A stretch of 64,000 nt of DNA from Dichetophora obliterata. Taxonomy: Eukaryota > Arthropoda > Insecta > Diptera > Sciomyzidae. Every line of letters starts with the position of its first letter. Position 1 is the stretch's first letter. The position numbers were made by a program, and so were the translations under genes. The stretch spans positions 76,456,060-76,520,059 of the forward strand of contig OY986438.1 in assembly GCA_963920525.1 (NCBI GenBank), read 5' to 3'. This document shows positions 11,041-24,460 of the stretch, one piece after another. The notes beneath the pieces were generated by a model that was not told the origin of the DNA, searched no databases, and was given only the letters and a program-made list of their open reading frames with translations.

Positions 11041-13100
11041 ACCTTTTCCAAATTGGTTACAGTCCGTCTTTCATATATACCCATCTCTCTAAATCTATAT
11101 ATATATTTGTATATACATAAGAATTTACATCTAAACGTGCAAATTAAGATTTCATTTTTATTACCTCTCTAAGCGTTGAAAATCCTTTTTGTTCGGCAGT
11201 TGGAATGCCTTGCCTCGGCTACTAGCGGTGTTGTTGTTGTCCCTGGACTATAATATTCCAATAGTGCAGCAGAAGTTGTGTATGCCTGTGTGTCTGTTTG
11301 ATCCGTTTTGATGTGTATTGACAGAGTCCAAATATATTTTTCTTTTTTCTGACTGAGCTTCTGCTGATTCTGTAGGTATTTGGTTAGAACACACAAGAAC
11401 ACGATTTTTTCTTGCTGTTTTTGACTATTACGCACAACTATACATTACGTATATTTGCAGCTCGTTTAACTATAGCTGCCTACATATAGCGTGTATGTCC
11501 ACATATAATTGGCCGCCAGACGACAAAACCCAGAATCATACAGCAACAATTTTTTTGTTGTTCTTCACTTTTTGATTATAGATTATAATCTGTAATAATA
11601 TAAATACTTATTTCCACGAAGGTTATTTTCTACTGCCTATTAGTATACCCGCGTTGATACTTGAAGCTTTCAACTTTGTTCACTTTTGCATAATCACGAA
11701 CCTCAGCTACAGCAACGTCTACCCTTAGTTGCATTTTTCTGCTTGATACGTAATTTAGGTACTTTGGCAGTGTTGCCACCTGTCATCGATTATGATGAGT
11801 TCGTATTCCTTTTCACGGTGTTTACACGTGCAAACTACCGAGGTTTGTTCGACATTGTTCCTTTTTCGGTGGAACCGACCATAACAGATGGGAGTAGGTA
11901 ATGGTTGGGTTGGACTTGCGGATGACACGTCGACAAATGGCCGTTAACCGACGCTTGTTTCGGTATTCTCATTGGCTACCGATTCAAGCGCGTGTCGGAT
12001 CACGCCATTTTCCAGACCGGTTTATTCGCGCCGAAACTAATTTTGCTATTGTTGTTGGTGTTTATCCACCTCAAGCATGTCTATCGCCATTTTTTTTCCG
12101 AATGTTCTCGAACCTCATCGAGATGCCACATCTAAATGTATAAAAAAATTGTGTGCACTTCCACGCTAGAGGGCGCTGGGGGAAATCCCATGGGTATTCA
12201 TAAAATGTGTTATTCCCTATGTGCAGGTGCCCATGACAATATATATAATGCAATTAATTCTGCCGTTTTGTGTTGTGTTCATAAAAAATTATTGCAGTTG
12301 TCTTCGCCGATTTGCCAAGTTCATCATTGAATACTTTGGCCATTTTATCAGAAACGTGCGCTGGAAGGTGCCGCCTACAAGAAGCTTTGGCCAGCATGCA
12401 AATTGCCATGCATTCACATTGTCTGCTTTAAGAACATATCGAAGAACATATTCTCACTAAAAATCATATAAACTTGCAGAAAGACACGAATTTAACAAAA
12501 TTTGTTTTCATTGCGATTCACCATCAGCTGTTTTTGACAAGAGCGGGGAAACATAATTTTATCATTTTGAGAGAGGTGTCAAACTCACACCTCTGTTCCT
12601 TACACCATTATGCTGGCTTGTATTAGCATTACCTTTTATCTATACATTTGTGTGATATAGCAGTCCAGGCTAATCGCTTTTCCTTTGCTATTTTCTGGAA
12701 TAAAACAGATGTAAATGACTATAATTGCTATACTATAACTAAATATATAGAAATACTTACAATCCTTTACTTACAGGCTGGATACACAGGCCTGTGACAG
12801 TGTAAGTGCGAAAGAATACGTGTACTGTTCGAATGATTCGAAAAGTTTCGAACTTTCATGCTAGTAGCAAGAGGTGCTACACACGCACGTGAAAGTTCAT
12901 AAAAAATTAAATCGAATGCGAAGGTTCTCGCTGTTATTGCAGTTTGCGTGTGCTTTACTTGTTTTATTTTTTCTTTTAATTGTAAACAAACTATCAGTGT
13001 TACTTCCTGTACGAAATCTACGAAAACCCGAAATAAACCCACCAAAAGTAATTAAAAACAACACTGATATCCCCTTTTTGACATACACTGGCCGCTGCTG
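11041..13100. other. Intergenic stretch without recognisable genes
   Basis: Short open frames on both strands overlap each other and show no family motif. A small hairpin (AGAGGTGT then ACACCTCT, near 12,573-12,596) is the only local structure I noted. Confidence 0.5.
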
Positions 13101-13539
13101 TCAAAATCCACTGACTCTGAAATTTCGTTGCCAGAAGCGATGAAAGTGGCGTGAAAGTGAATCCAGTGTGAGTGTTTTTGTAAAATAGTGTGAATGTATT
13201 GAGTTTTTTGAAATACAGAGCCAGTATAATGGCCTATGTAGCATGCCTGTTATTGATTTCGTTGATTATATTTTTTATTGACATATGACAAAAAATTTAC
13301 TTCGAATTTCAGAAGTATGGACGAAACACAGGGTGACAGTATTGACGAAACACAGGCAGAATAAAAGTTGCATTAAGTTGCTTTTTTCTAGTGTATTTGT
13401 ATGGAAAAAAAGATGATTTTATGTTGCGTTTTGTTGCGTTTTACAAAAAAGCTGCTTTTCCCCCCAGTATGAATTGGCTTTTACTGTGTGCAAGCGCCAA
13501 AATCCACTGTCTCTGAATTTTCGTTGACAGTAGCGCTGA
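13101..13539. repeat. Diverged direct repeat upstream of Srp54k
   Basis: A block of about 43 bp containing CAAAATCCACTG, CTCTGAA and TTTCGTTG occurs at 13,101-13,142 and again at 13,497-13,539. Between them GACGAAACACAG is repeated twice (about 13,320-13,356). The sequence between the second copy and the ATG at 13,887 holds no gene and should contain the Srp54k promoter and 5' UTR, but I cannot point to a core element. Confidence 0.6.
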
Positions 13540-13877
13540 TAATGAACAGCGGACAGCAAATCGAAGGTATTAGTAAAAATGTGTTTAAATGTGTTGTTTT
13601 TTGGACTTGCACTGTCCCGTGTACACACTGGGTAAATAAGCACCCTGTGTGCCCAAACAAAAATCGTTTCTGTTTGTAATCAAAAAGTGTTATCTTCACA
13701 TATGCATGATTGGAAAGTGTTTGCAGAATTTATTAAGGAATTGTCTGCAACGTGTCAAAACTAAAATAATTGTTTTTAACGTCATGCGGGTTGAATGCGT
13801 GTTAAATAGAAACTGAATAATAAAATTTGTTATAGAACTTGTAAACTGATTTCAACATATCTATATAAAAGAACTAA

Positions 13878-15477
<1,600 letters not shown>

Positions 15478-15668
15478 ACATTGTTTTTGGTTGATTATTA
15501 TTAAGTTTTTCTCTAAATAACATAAAAAAACACACATTTTTAAGTAGGTTTTTAAAGAGTTTCGCCTGACAAGTTTTTAACTTGGTATTTTTTAATTAAC
15601 TATTTTTCTGAAATGTACACTTTAAAGTAGTTATGAAATGATTATTTGTTTATTGTAATAATTTGAAA

Positions 15669-15674
15669 AATAAA
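15669..15674 (+). terminator. Probable Srp54k polyadenylation signal
   Basis: AATAAA lies 192 bases after the stop codon. A second AATAAA at 15,749-15,754 is an alternative. Confidence 0.5.
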
Positions 15675-15754
15675 ACAAATTATGTATGACATCATTTTTC
15701 ATTTAAAAATTTACCATACAGACTTATTGTAAAAACTGAACCAAAGTAAATAAA

Positions 15755-16620
15755 ATTCATGTGGACTCTTACGTATCCAAGCAAAAACTTAAGCACTTAA
15801 TTTGAGGAATTTGAGAAAGAGTGTGCGTCAGCTCCGACGAGCGACGAGTTTATTCCTTAAGATATAAGACCTTATAATTTCAAATATATAAATACGTAAA
15901 CAAAACTTTAGTCCCCTTTTTACAAAATTCTAGACAACACATTCGAATGAAACTTATATCAGTTGAAAGCTCTTGTTCATGGCAAGTGCACAAGAGTGGA
16001 GGAGGATTGACCATTTATGACGAAATGTACCATTGGGAGGGGGCTCAACATATGACAAAACGTGAAATAGAGAGAGAAGGAGGGGTCGGTCGTGCGTTGC
16101 GTCACAAAAAATATTTTCGTTTTTATATTTTCAATATTTTTCACGGTTTTAAAGAAAAAAGCAAATCTGGCGATTTGAATTTTGGCGGTTGAAATGATTT
16201 ACCATTTTACCATAACATGTGATATGACAAAAGTTATATCTTATACATTAATACGCCAACATCAAAAATTGTCTTATGTACCATTCGAAAGGTACTGCAC
16301 CATAGATGTGCAGAAACACGATCGATTTTGAATCGATGACCTATGACCCGAAACATAAGAGTTGGAAGCATATATTCTATTAGTAAGGAATGTTAGGGTT
16401 AGTAAGAGGTAGAATAGAGCTACAATAGGATTGGATTTAAGATTGGTGACCTTTGACCTGAAATAGCGTAGAAAGAACATTTCTTAAATAAAAACTAAAC
16501 TATACGATATGGAAGAATATGATGTAAGAGGGAGTTTTAGACATTGATAAGATGTTAAACAAATAATACTGACTGGATACCCTGCAATAAGAATTTATTT
16601 TATTTAATATGTGTGAATAA
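15755..16620. other. Intergenic DNA with a dispersed repeat
   Basis: No gene is seen. About 15,987-16,115 contains a block (CATTTATGA, GGTCGTGCGTTGCGTCACAA, then AAAAATATTTT) that recurs in opposite orientation at about 24,520-24,640, so it belongs to a dispersed noncoding repeat family. Confidence 0.6.
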
Positions 16621-17079
16621 ATGGGTGTTTTTTTAGCTGCATGAGAATTTTAAATAATACAAGACAGAAATATTGTTTGAATGGATTTTTTATTCTTATA
16701 ATCTGGTAGATAATTTTATGGCATTTATTTTTGAAATATATTTTCTGACATATGTTCGCCACGGCTACGAGTTAGATAATGCATTCGATCAGTCCTATTT
16801 TTCACTACTTTTTTCAATAAATCTGACCGTACGGCGTCAATGGTGGCTTGAGTATTGTCTTCCAATGCTTAAAGAGTTGCTGGTTTGTCGGCATAAACCA
16901 ATGACTTTAACAGCCCCATAAAAAGTAATCGAGAGGCGTTAAGCCGCACGAACGAGGGGGCCAGTTAACAGGACCACTTCTGGAAATAAAATTGTCACCA
17001 AATTGATTTTGCAATAAATTGATGGTTAAGCGCGCTGTATGGCATGTTGCGCCGTATTGTTGGAACAAACTGTTGATGT
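16621..17079 (-). pseudogene. Mariner transposase, 3' half (catalytic C-terminal part)
   Basis: Read leftward from 17,079 the sequence encodes the C-terminal part of a Tc1/mariner transposase, with recognisable GATCHTA, WPPRSC and LTPLDYFLWG blocks. It has decayed: the aspartate normally in QQDGATCHTA is tyrosine, a frameshift follows YFLWG, and a stop follows soon after. The terminal sequence TTTTTTTAGCTGCATGAGAA (16,628-16,647) matches that of the mariner fragment at 53,090. It is cut at 17,079 by a gypsy-B LTR, and the missing N-terminal half appears at 53,082-53,530. Confidence 0.85.
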
Positions 17080-17712
17080 TGTTACGTTTGGAAATATTTA
17101 AAAAGTCCTAACTAAATATTTGAAATAATGGTTTTGGCTTTTAAGCGAGCCGCGCTGTGTATAAAGGCCACAAGGCCGATTTGTGAATATAAAAAGAAGG
17201 CAATGCTGCCGGTATGACTTTCATGTGTATAATCATTATTTATTTTAAATTTAATTTTCTTTTATAACAATTTGTACAATTTTTCTTATTCTAAGACACA
17301 CCCATTTTCCAGTCACATTTCCAACATATTTAATTAGACCAATCATTGATGTAACCAAATATGCAGACTTGCATTTTGTGTCTTCCGCAAAAATGCAATA
17401 CTAAATATTTGGTCACATGCAATGACCCACATGTGCAAATTGTAATATGATCGGCTCTTTGTTAATATTAAAAGTGGCTGCTTGCGCTTAGCCAACAGTC
17501 GTGATTCATTAATAATCACTATTTCTTTTATTGTTTACGTTCATGCCGTTTTATTGTTTTAACTTATGTTGCACTACTCAGCTTGATCATATTGCACTCA
17601 CATGTGCTCAGTGTTTCAAGGTTTGTTTACGTTGATGACCTTGCTTGTGACTAGGTGGTCTGTTTGTTATTATTTGTTTGTTTTTATTTGCTTCTGGGTT
17701 ACGAACACAACA
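17080..17712 (-). repeat. gypsy-B LTR (solo)
   Basis: In element orientation this 633-bp sequence starts TGTTGTGTTCGTAACCC and ends CCAAACGTAACA. It matches the LTR at 53,531-54,170 with only about 20 differences, and more distantly the LTR at 22,710-23,353. No internal element sequence adjoins it. On one side lies mariner beginning ACATCAACAG; on the other lies unrelated sequence with no matching target duplication, which is odd for a simple solo LTR. Confidence 0.88.
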
Positions 17713-17824
17713 CCCTTACCCTTTAAAAAAAATGATTTTGGGTCCATAAATAACAAAATTATTTTTAGAATATTACATACATACATTTAAGTTTAGCATT
17801 ATTTTTACATGTTCCTTGCTTTAA

Positions 17825-20800
17825 TTAAGTTGTTTATTTATTTATTATTCATCTACTGGGCTTGCCCCTTACAGATGTAACTTACACAGTAAACATATCA
17901 CAGAATATAATGTACAATAACAATAAGACTTAATATTTAACATATGTATCTTAAAAATTACATTAAATTGAATTTACATATTTGAAAACATCACGTTTAA
18001 AACTATCTCTTGGAGAACAAAAATCTAAATGATTTCCGGCTAGGTTGCAAAAATACAAACATTTAGTGATCGGCTCGTTATTGCCATAATTGGTTCGGTG
18101 GAAATTAATGAAGAATAAGTTTCTTTCTCTGAGTAATCTTGATGGAGCATAAAATGGAATAAGCGCCAACAATTCAGCACAGTTTATTTTGTTATCAAGA
18201 ATGTCCTTAATAAAAAGAATGCTATGAGCTTGCCGTCTTCGTTGCAGACTTTCCAGGTTTAACAACTGGCAACGAGTAGTGTAATCGGGCATGGTCTCCC
18301 AAGAGAACAGGCGACGAAGAGCAAATCTTGTAAATCGTTTTTGAATTCTTTCAACGCGATTAATTTGGACATCGTAAAAAGGATTCCAGATAAGACTTAC
18401 ATATTCCAAATGGGATCTTACCAGACTTTGAAAAAGTGCCTTTAAGGTTGACGAATCCTTAAATTCCACGGAATTACGCTTCAAGAATCCAAATTGAGAA
18501 TTTGCTTTTGAAATAATATATTCTTTATGAAAGTTGAAAGTTAGCTTAGAATCAAAGTATATTCCGAGATCTCTAATAACATCGACTCGAGTAAAAATGC
18601 AATTATTACCATAACCATAATCATTAATTAAAGTGGCCTCCTTACGCGAACAAGTAAAAACTTTGCATTTAGAAAAGTTGAGGCTCATTCCATTTATATC
18701 GCACCACAATAAGAGTGAGTTTATATCGTTTTGGAAGTTAGTGCAATCTGTTACATTATTAATAGCATTAAAAATTTTCAAATCATCTGCATACAATAGA
18801 GTTTTACAGAAGTGAAGATTGTAATCTATATCGTTTATGTAGATTAAAAATAGCAGGGGTCCAAGGTGGCTTCCTTGTGGAACTCCTGACGATGCACTAA
18901 TCGTTTTTGAGAAGCAGTTATTGATTTTAACTGCAAGTACTCTATTACGTAAGTATGAATCTAACCAATTTAAAAAACTTGAATGAAAACCAAGTTTCTC
19001 GAGTTTATACAGAAGGATATTATGTGGTAGGGTGTCAAAAGCTTTCACAAAGTCCGTGTATAGAGTATCAACTTGCTCCCCTTTTTCGACTGCATTTATG
19101 CAGAAGTTTGCAAAAAGTGACAAATTGGTCGTAGTGGACCTGCCAGCAAAAAAACCGTGTTGTTGAGGAATGATGAAGTTTTTCACTTCATCAAAAAGTC
19201 TTTTATTTACCAATTTGTCTAAAATTTTTGGAATCACCGATTGCTTTACGATAGGTCTATAGTTGTCGATACAAAATTTAGGACCGGATTTAAAAATGGG
19301 TGAAATAAACGAAAATTTCCAGTCTTCCAAGAAAACTCCACTTGAGAGTGATTTATTAAATATAAGTGTAAGTGGTTTCGATAAAGAGCCAGCGCATGAT
19401 TTGAAAAGCAATGCAGGAATTAAGTCACATCCTGCTCCCTTATTAGAGTCAAGGCCAGCGACAGTTTCGAAAACTTCAGATTCGGTAAGTACCAAATTAC
19501 CAATATTTACAATTTGTTGCAGATTGCAAAAGTGCTCTGCTATAACTGGATGATTAAGCGAGTTAAATACCGAACCGAAAAAATCTGCAAACAAGTTACA
19601 AATATCTTGTTGGTTGTTCGCTGTAATACCGTTCCATTCCATTGACTTTGGAAAGCCAGAAGAATTCCTTTTTATATTATAGAACGACCAAAAGTTTTTT
19701 GCATTTGATTTAATGTTGTTTTCAACGGTAAACAAGTAGTTTTTATACAAAAAATTAGAGAGAAAGTCGAACTCTCTTCTACGGAGATGAAATAAACTTT
19801 TATCGTGTTCAGATTTAGTTTGTTTGTATTTCTTATGGGCCTTATTTCTTAAATTTTTTAGGTTTAGCAAACGATGATTAACCCACGGCAAGTGAGAGGT
19901 TTGTTTAAATTTTTTCATTGGAACATGTAAATGAAACGCTTCATGAAGAGCCTTTTGAAATACAAAGTACATGTTATGAAGATCTCTATCGCCAAAAACA
20001 ATATTCCAATCAATAGAGTAGAAGAAATCATTAAGACCCACAAAATTTGATTTTTTAAAGTTAAATACAATTGATTCAGGTGATGGCGCTTTTAAAATGG
20101 AGTAAAAACTAAATGTCATTAAAATTGCTTTGTGATAAACTGATTCATTAGAGAGCGGCAAATCACAATGAGAAACATTGAACTTGAAATCATTAGTAAC
20201 AAAAATTAAATCGAGTATTCTGAACAAATCGTTTTTTATGAAATTAACTTGAAACAAATCTAGAGAATATAGAGAATCACATAATAGAGATTCAATTTCA
20301 TTGCAAACATTAAAAGGAATCAACATTTTATCATACGTACTAAATTTCCATTCAATGTTACCCTTATTGAAATCGCCCAGCACGCATGGAATCTGTTGTA
20401 AATTTAATGAATCAATAATAGAATTTATATTAGATAAATGAATACTAAATACATCTATGCTAGAATTAGGTGGAATATAGCTTAAAATAAAGACCATTTC
20501 GTTCTTACTCGTACTATCAGATGTATCTCCGTTGAAATTAACAGCAATGCAAAGTTGTTCGACGCATTGTTGTGGAAGTTTAATTTCTCTGCTCGCATAT
20601 ACGGAAGAGACAGCAAATAATACGCCACCGCCTCTCGTGACGAAGGAAGAAAGCTCACGATCCCTGCGGTACACCTCGTAGTTGCTATCAAACAACTCAG
20701 AGGAGAAAAAATGCGAAGTCAGCCAAGTTTCGACTATAGCGATGACGTCATAATCATGAGCAGCTGCAGAAGAGAAAATGCTATTAGTTTTAGTCCGAAG

Positions 20801-20938
20801 TCCACCAGCATTATGGAAATAAAGAGTAAATTCTTTGTTTTGTGAATGCAGAGTTTCGGATGACTCCAGGTACTCGCAGTTGGGTGTAGAATTTGCTGCT
20901 TCTGCTTGCAGAGGCGGTATAAAGTGGTTGTTGATGGT
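17825..20938 (-). mobile_element. CR1/jockey-like LINE, 5'-truncated
   Basis: A non-LTR retrotransposon with ORF2 followed by a 3' UTR of about 140 bp and a short TAAATAAATAAA-type tail (about 17,831-17,850). ORF1 is missing. The 5' end stops at about 20,938, where a gypsy integrase fragment begins. I find no target-site duplication, so the 5' junction may be a later rearrangement. Confidence 0.85.
17963..20937 (-). CDS. LINE ORF2: apurinic endonuclease and reverse transcriptase
   Basis: This protein nicks target DNA and reverse-transcribes LINE RNA. The frame is open for nearly 1,000 residues with no stop. The endonuclease domain shows FHNAGGLRTK, VETWL, RGGGV and LGDFN; the usual SDH motif reads VYH, so its aspartate is lost. 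The reverse transcriptase has ISPIFKSG, a DFVKAFDTLPH block, SGVPQGSHLGPLLF and an intact YADD. A C-terminal region of CR1/jockey type follows. The first codons of the open frame beyond 20,937 derive from the adjoining gypsy remnant, so the true start is lost. ORF1 at 60,207-61,349 may belong to the same family. Confidence 0.9.
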
Positions 20939-21215
20939 TGAGTATGACGAAACGTAACGATACAAGACAAAAAGAGGCGTATGATAAACACCGCAAAGAT
21001 GCCACAAAATACAACATTGGAGATATTGTAGCAATTAAACGAACCCAATATACTACTCAATCAAAATTAAAAAGTAAATATTTAGGACCATATGAGGTAA
21101 AGAATGTGAAGCCACATAACCGATATGATGTTGAAAAAAAGGCTCTTCCGAAGGACCTAGATATACTTCGACTGCGGCTGACTTAATGAAACCTTGGATT
21201 TCATCGACAGGAGTC
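20938..21215 (+). pseudogene. Gypsy Pol remnant: integrase C-terminal domain
   Basis: The sequence encodes the last part of a Ty3/gypsy integrase: a basic helix, the YNIGDIVAIKRTQ block and KYLGPYEV (a GPY/F-type module). Near the end a frameshift occurs after RYDVEK; the alternative frame gives GPRYTSTAADLMKPW, the expected Pol terminus in some insect gypsy elements. The style resembles the lineage of gypsy-C, which lacks this part. What follows from about 21,237 (TGTAAAAGATATTC) is probably the 3' LTR. Confidence 0.75.
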
Positions 21216-22009
21216 GATGTCATATCAGGATTGGCCGTGTAAAAGATATTCACTTTCTTAATATACTTTGCCTTGAATATACTTCGTATTTCATTTTCTT
21301 ATGTTATCTTTTTACTTAAAATTTTTATGTTTAAATGTCTTGTTTGAAAATTATTTTCTGGGATTCTGAAATTAAACTTCGATCGAGCAACACTTAATAT
21401 TAGTTTCTTCTCACTACACTACATGTATATTGTGTTAGTGTTATGATATAAATAGATATAAATAAGCTTTAATTTTTATATTAATTCAATAGCGAAATAA
21501 TTAAAATAAATTACTTTAATTATATGTATTTTTGATATGGTAACACTTTTACTTAAAAGAAATAGTTTCAGTAATATATAAAAAATTTAATAAATTGCTA
21601 TAAGCTCTTTACAGAAATAATTCTAATCTCATATGCCGACTGTAGCTACACTACTAGAATTCACAACGTCTACAAGAAATTTCCAGCTAACTGCGCCAAC
21701 AACAAGTACCAAGGAAATCACAAACAAGGACGCATAGAGAAGAACAAGATCGTAGTGGAACTTTTAGATATTCATCCTACATGAAGGACGGGCTGCAGTA
21801 TGAGCTTTCGCACATCCTACATGTCCGTCCGACCTGTCAAATCCATCCTACATGTAGGATAGTCCGAAACCCCCTATTAGCATGAAAATTCTTATATAGC
21901 TGTAAGGCGGTCCGTGGCAGGACAACGTCTTCCAGGGAATACTAATATTTTATATATAGGTTTTCGCTTCGGTCGGCAGTCCCCTCACTGCTATACTTTT
22001 TTTTATTTA
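21216..22009. other. Probable LTR remnant and dispersed repeats
   Basis: From about 21,237 the sequence is likely a gypsy 3' LTR of uncertain end. 21,575-21,730 resembles 24,190-24,340. 21,773-21,865 holds four CCTACATG-type blocks, one being the palindrome ATCCTACATGTAGGAT. 21,895-21,955 (GGCAGGACAACGTCT context) recurs inverted at about 25,985-26,060. No gene is seen. Confidence 0.5.
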
Positions 22010-22085
22010 AACAGTGCTAGTTGTTGTGTTATTTAAATTTATGTTTTTAATTATTTGTTTTTTACATAAGTTTTAAAATGCCTAT

Positions 22086-22199
22086 TTATAAGTAAATTAT
22101 TACCTTTACTATGACAATAAGTGATACTATCCCTATAATACCATTAATGCTGTATTCGTTGGTGCTACTGCTGCTGTTGTTGTTATTGTTGTTATTCAT
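22086..22199 (-). CDS. Small Asn/Ser-rich membrane ORF of gypsy-B2
   Basis: This 37-codon frame starts with an Asn/Ser run and contains a strongly hydrophobic segment (around GIIGIVSLIVIV). It corresponds to the gypsy-B frame at 54,714-54,914 but ends early because one T is missing. The hydrophobic stretch is long enough for one membrane span. Function unknown. Confidence 0.45.
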   Translation of the reverse strand: MNNNNNNNSSSSTNEYSINGIIGIVSLIVIVKVIIYL

Positions 22200-22268
22200 G
22201 GTGATTTTCATTTGATCCTTAGCTTTCATGAGTACAATCGTCCATACCATTTTTAAATCCTGTGAGTT

Positions 22269-22637
22269 TTACAACGGCATCGACAGTAATTTTTTCAGCT
22301 GTTGAATGAAATTTAGTTTCTCAGCCCCTTTTGTAATATGGATCATCCTGTATAGGTTGTCCAGTTCCCTTCGTCGCCGCACTTGTTTGCCTCCTCTAGT
22401 CTTCTTTTTCTTCTGTGGTTGCAGCTCTTGTTGTTCTTTGAATCGCTTCTGCCTCTGTTGATATTCCTCGATCGTCAACTTCTTGGGTCCGGCCGTGACT
22501 GGTGTCGGCACATAAACTGGTGCTTGTTGAGAAGTCTCAGTCACAAATTCTGGGACGTACTCTTCCTCTTAAAAAAGTGCAGGGTGGTTCAGTTGCTGGA
22601 ACAATTTATCCAGCTCTTCTCTGGAGTATTGGGACAT
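22269..22637 (-). pseudogene. gypsy-B2 ORF0 (basic accessory protein), one nonsense codon
   Basis: The frame starts at an ATG at 22,637 (MSQYSREELD) and runs to 22,269, about 122 codons, interrupted by one TAA at 22,569-22,571. It contains a PVYVP segment, GPKKLTIEEYQQRQ, a KEQQE run, a basic KKKKTRGGK stretch and a C-terminal leucine-rich helix. The same motif order occurs in gypsy-B and, more distantly, in gypsy-A at 28,639-29,049. I know of no assigned function; a nucleic-acid-binding role would be a guess from the basic RGG core. Confidence 0.7.
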
Positions 22638-22696
22638 CTGGTTTCAAACTTCACGTATAGACAGCACTTAAATCAGAATTCCACTAGGCTCGAGTC

Positions 22697-22709
22697 CGCA
22701 GGATCGCTA
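22697..22709 (-). promoter_or_regulatory. gypsy-B2 primer binding site
   Basis: On the minus strand TAGCGATCCTGCGG follows the LTR end CATAACA. gypsy-A and gypsy-B have TGGCGATCCTGC at this place, so the second base is mutated here. Confidence 0.6.
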
Positions 22710-23353
22710 TGTTATGTTTGGTGCTGTGTTTAAAAATATTTAAAATCCTAACTAAATATTTAAAACAAAGGTTTTGGTTTTAAGTGTGCCACGTTGTATG
22801 TGAAGCCAACAAGGCCGATTTATATAAATAAAAAAGAAAGGCAATGCTGCCAGTTTGTTATTCATAAAATAACTGTGTTTTATTCTTAATTAAATTTTCT
22901 TTTATAATAATTGGTTACAGTATTTTCTTAACCTAGGACACACCCATTTTCCAGTCACATTTCCAATATATTTAATTTAACCAATCATTTAAGATTGTTG
23001 TGAATCAAATGTGCAGACTTGCATTTGTGACTTCCGCAGAAATGCAATACCAAACATTTGTTCACATACTGACCCACATGTTCAAGTTACAATATCATCA
23101 GCTCTTTATCAACACCGCTAGTGGCTGCTTGCGCTTGGGTAAAATTCGTGATTCATTCATAATTACTATTTCTTTTATTGTTTACGTTCATGCCGTTTTA
23201 TTGTTTTAACTTGTTCTGCACTACTCAGCTTGATCATATTGCACTCACATGTGCTCAGGTTTGTTTACGTTGATGACCTTGCTTGGGACTAGGTGGTCTG
23301 TTTGTTATTAATATTTTTTTGTTTTTATTTGCTTTTGGGTTGTACACACAACA
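22710..23353 (-). repeat. gypsy-B2 5' LTR
   Basis: This 644-bp LTR begins TGTTGTGTGTACAACCC and ends AAACATAACA in element orientation. It aligns over its whole length with the LTRs at 17,080 and 53,531 but is clearly more diverged from them than they are from each other. Confidence 0.85.
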
Positions 23354-23940
23354 CAACGCTAACTCATTTATATGGGGCATCCCCTGAGCGTTGTTGTAGC
23401 AAATCTGCTGGTTAGTAGCAAATTTTTTTTTTAAAAAGACACTAATCCTCAAATAGAATGAATACTATAACACAACAATATGATTCACAGAATAGTAGGT
23501 AAACAGAAAAATAAAAAATTGCCTGCATCAGTACTTCAATCAAAAAATTATGTGTGAGTAGGAATAAGTCAAAATATGTAGAGAGAGTAAAAAATCGCTA
23601 TCCCCTTCAATCATTTCAATATGTGTCAACACCACCTTTGTTGGTCCTGAGTTTCTTTAAATGCACGCTCTTAGCGCTCAGCAAATGTAGCAAGCAACCA
23701 TTATAAGTTTATCTGCTGACGAATCGTTCTTTCCCCTCCTTTTGCCACGCTGCGAGATCAAGTGCAGCCTTCAACTGTTTCCAAAACTACAAAAATATAA
23801 TGAATGAAAAATCCTCATGAAGAAAATTTACTGTTTTTCTGACTATATATATGGAGGGCTGTAGCTATTTTTCATACTTCATATTTTATTTGACTGGTCA
23901 TGAAATCTCTTTTAATGCCTGCATTTGAGATGATGCTACC

Positions 23941-24460
23941 AGAAAAACGGAAAACATAGCAAGCAAAGTACTTTCTTTTCTGCCGCCGATTCAGTTCATC
24001 CCCTCTAACTCTGCGCAACCGCTGTGATCATGCCTTTGTCTGTGCGTCACGTTAGTGTTAATGTTGTATGGAGGAGATGCGTACTGCGACCTAAATGAGA
24101 TCTATTGTACCTCCTTCTTAAAGCTCCGCTGGGTTTGCGGATAACAGAATTTCATCCAGCCCTATACTGAAAACAAATAGTTGTAGCAATATTATATATA
24201 AACTTTATTAAATTTAAATAAACTGTTAGAAAAAATATTTCAATTGTCATATGCCGACTTTTGCCACCCAATTGCCAGAGACTTCAGAATATCTACAACG
24301 AAATTTCAGCTAACTGGTCCCGCAGCAATTACAAAATAAATTTACAACAACAACACACAGAGAAGAGCATGATCACAGCGGTTGCGCAGCATAAGAGGGG
24401 ATGAACTGAATCGGCGGTAAAAATAAACAGCACTTTGCTTACTATGTTTTCTGTTTTCCT
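23941..24460. repeat. Inverted repeat, arms of about 93 bp
   Basis: 23,941-24,033 is the diverged reverse complement of 24,367-24,460, including GCATGATCACAGCGGTTGCG and GGGGATGAACTGAATCGGCGG (partial) blocks. The arms enclose about 330 bp without coding potential. This fits a non-autonomous foldback-type element or two copies inserted head to head. Confidence 0.75.

Larger units (their letters stand above)
22010..23353 (-). mobile_element. gypsy-B2: truncated degenerate relative of gypsy-B
   Basis: In minus orientation this has a 5' LTR (23,353-22,710), a primer site, ORF0 and a small membrane-protein ORF, and then breaks off near 22,010 before any gag. It is parallel to 53,531-54,930 of gypsy-B throughout but clearly diverged. 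Confidence 0.85.

Noticed and set aside
17080..17712. Ordinary solo LTR formed in place
   Set aside because: The two flanks differ in origin (mariner on one side only) and share no target duplication, so a rearrangement explains it better.
20938..21034. N-terminal extension of LINE ORF2 beyond 20,937
   Set aside because: These codons are the reverse strand of a gypsy integrase fragment and not LINE sequence.
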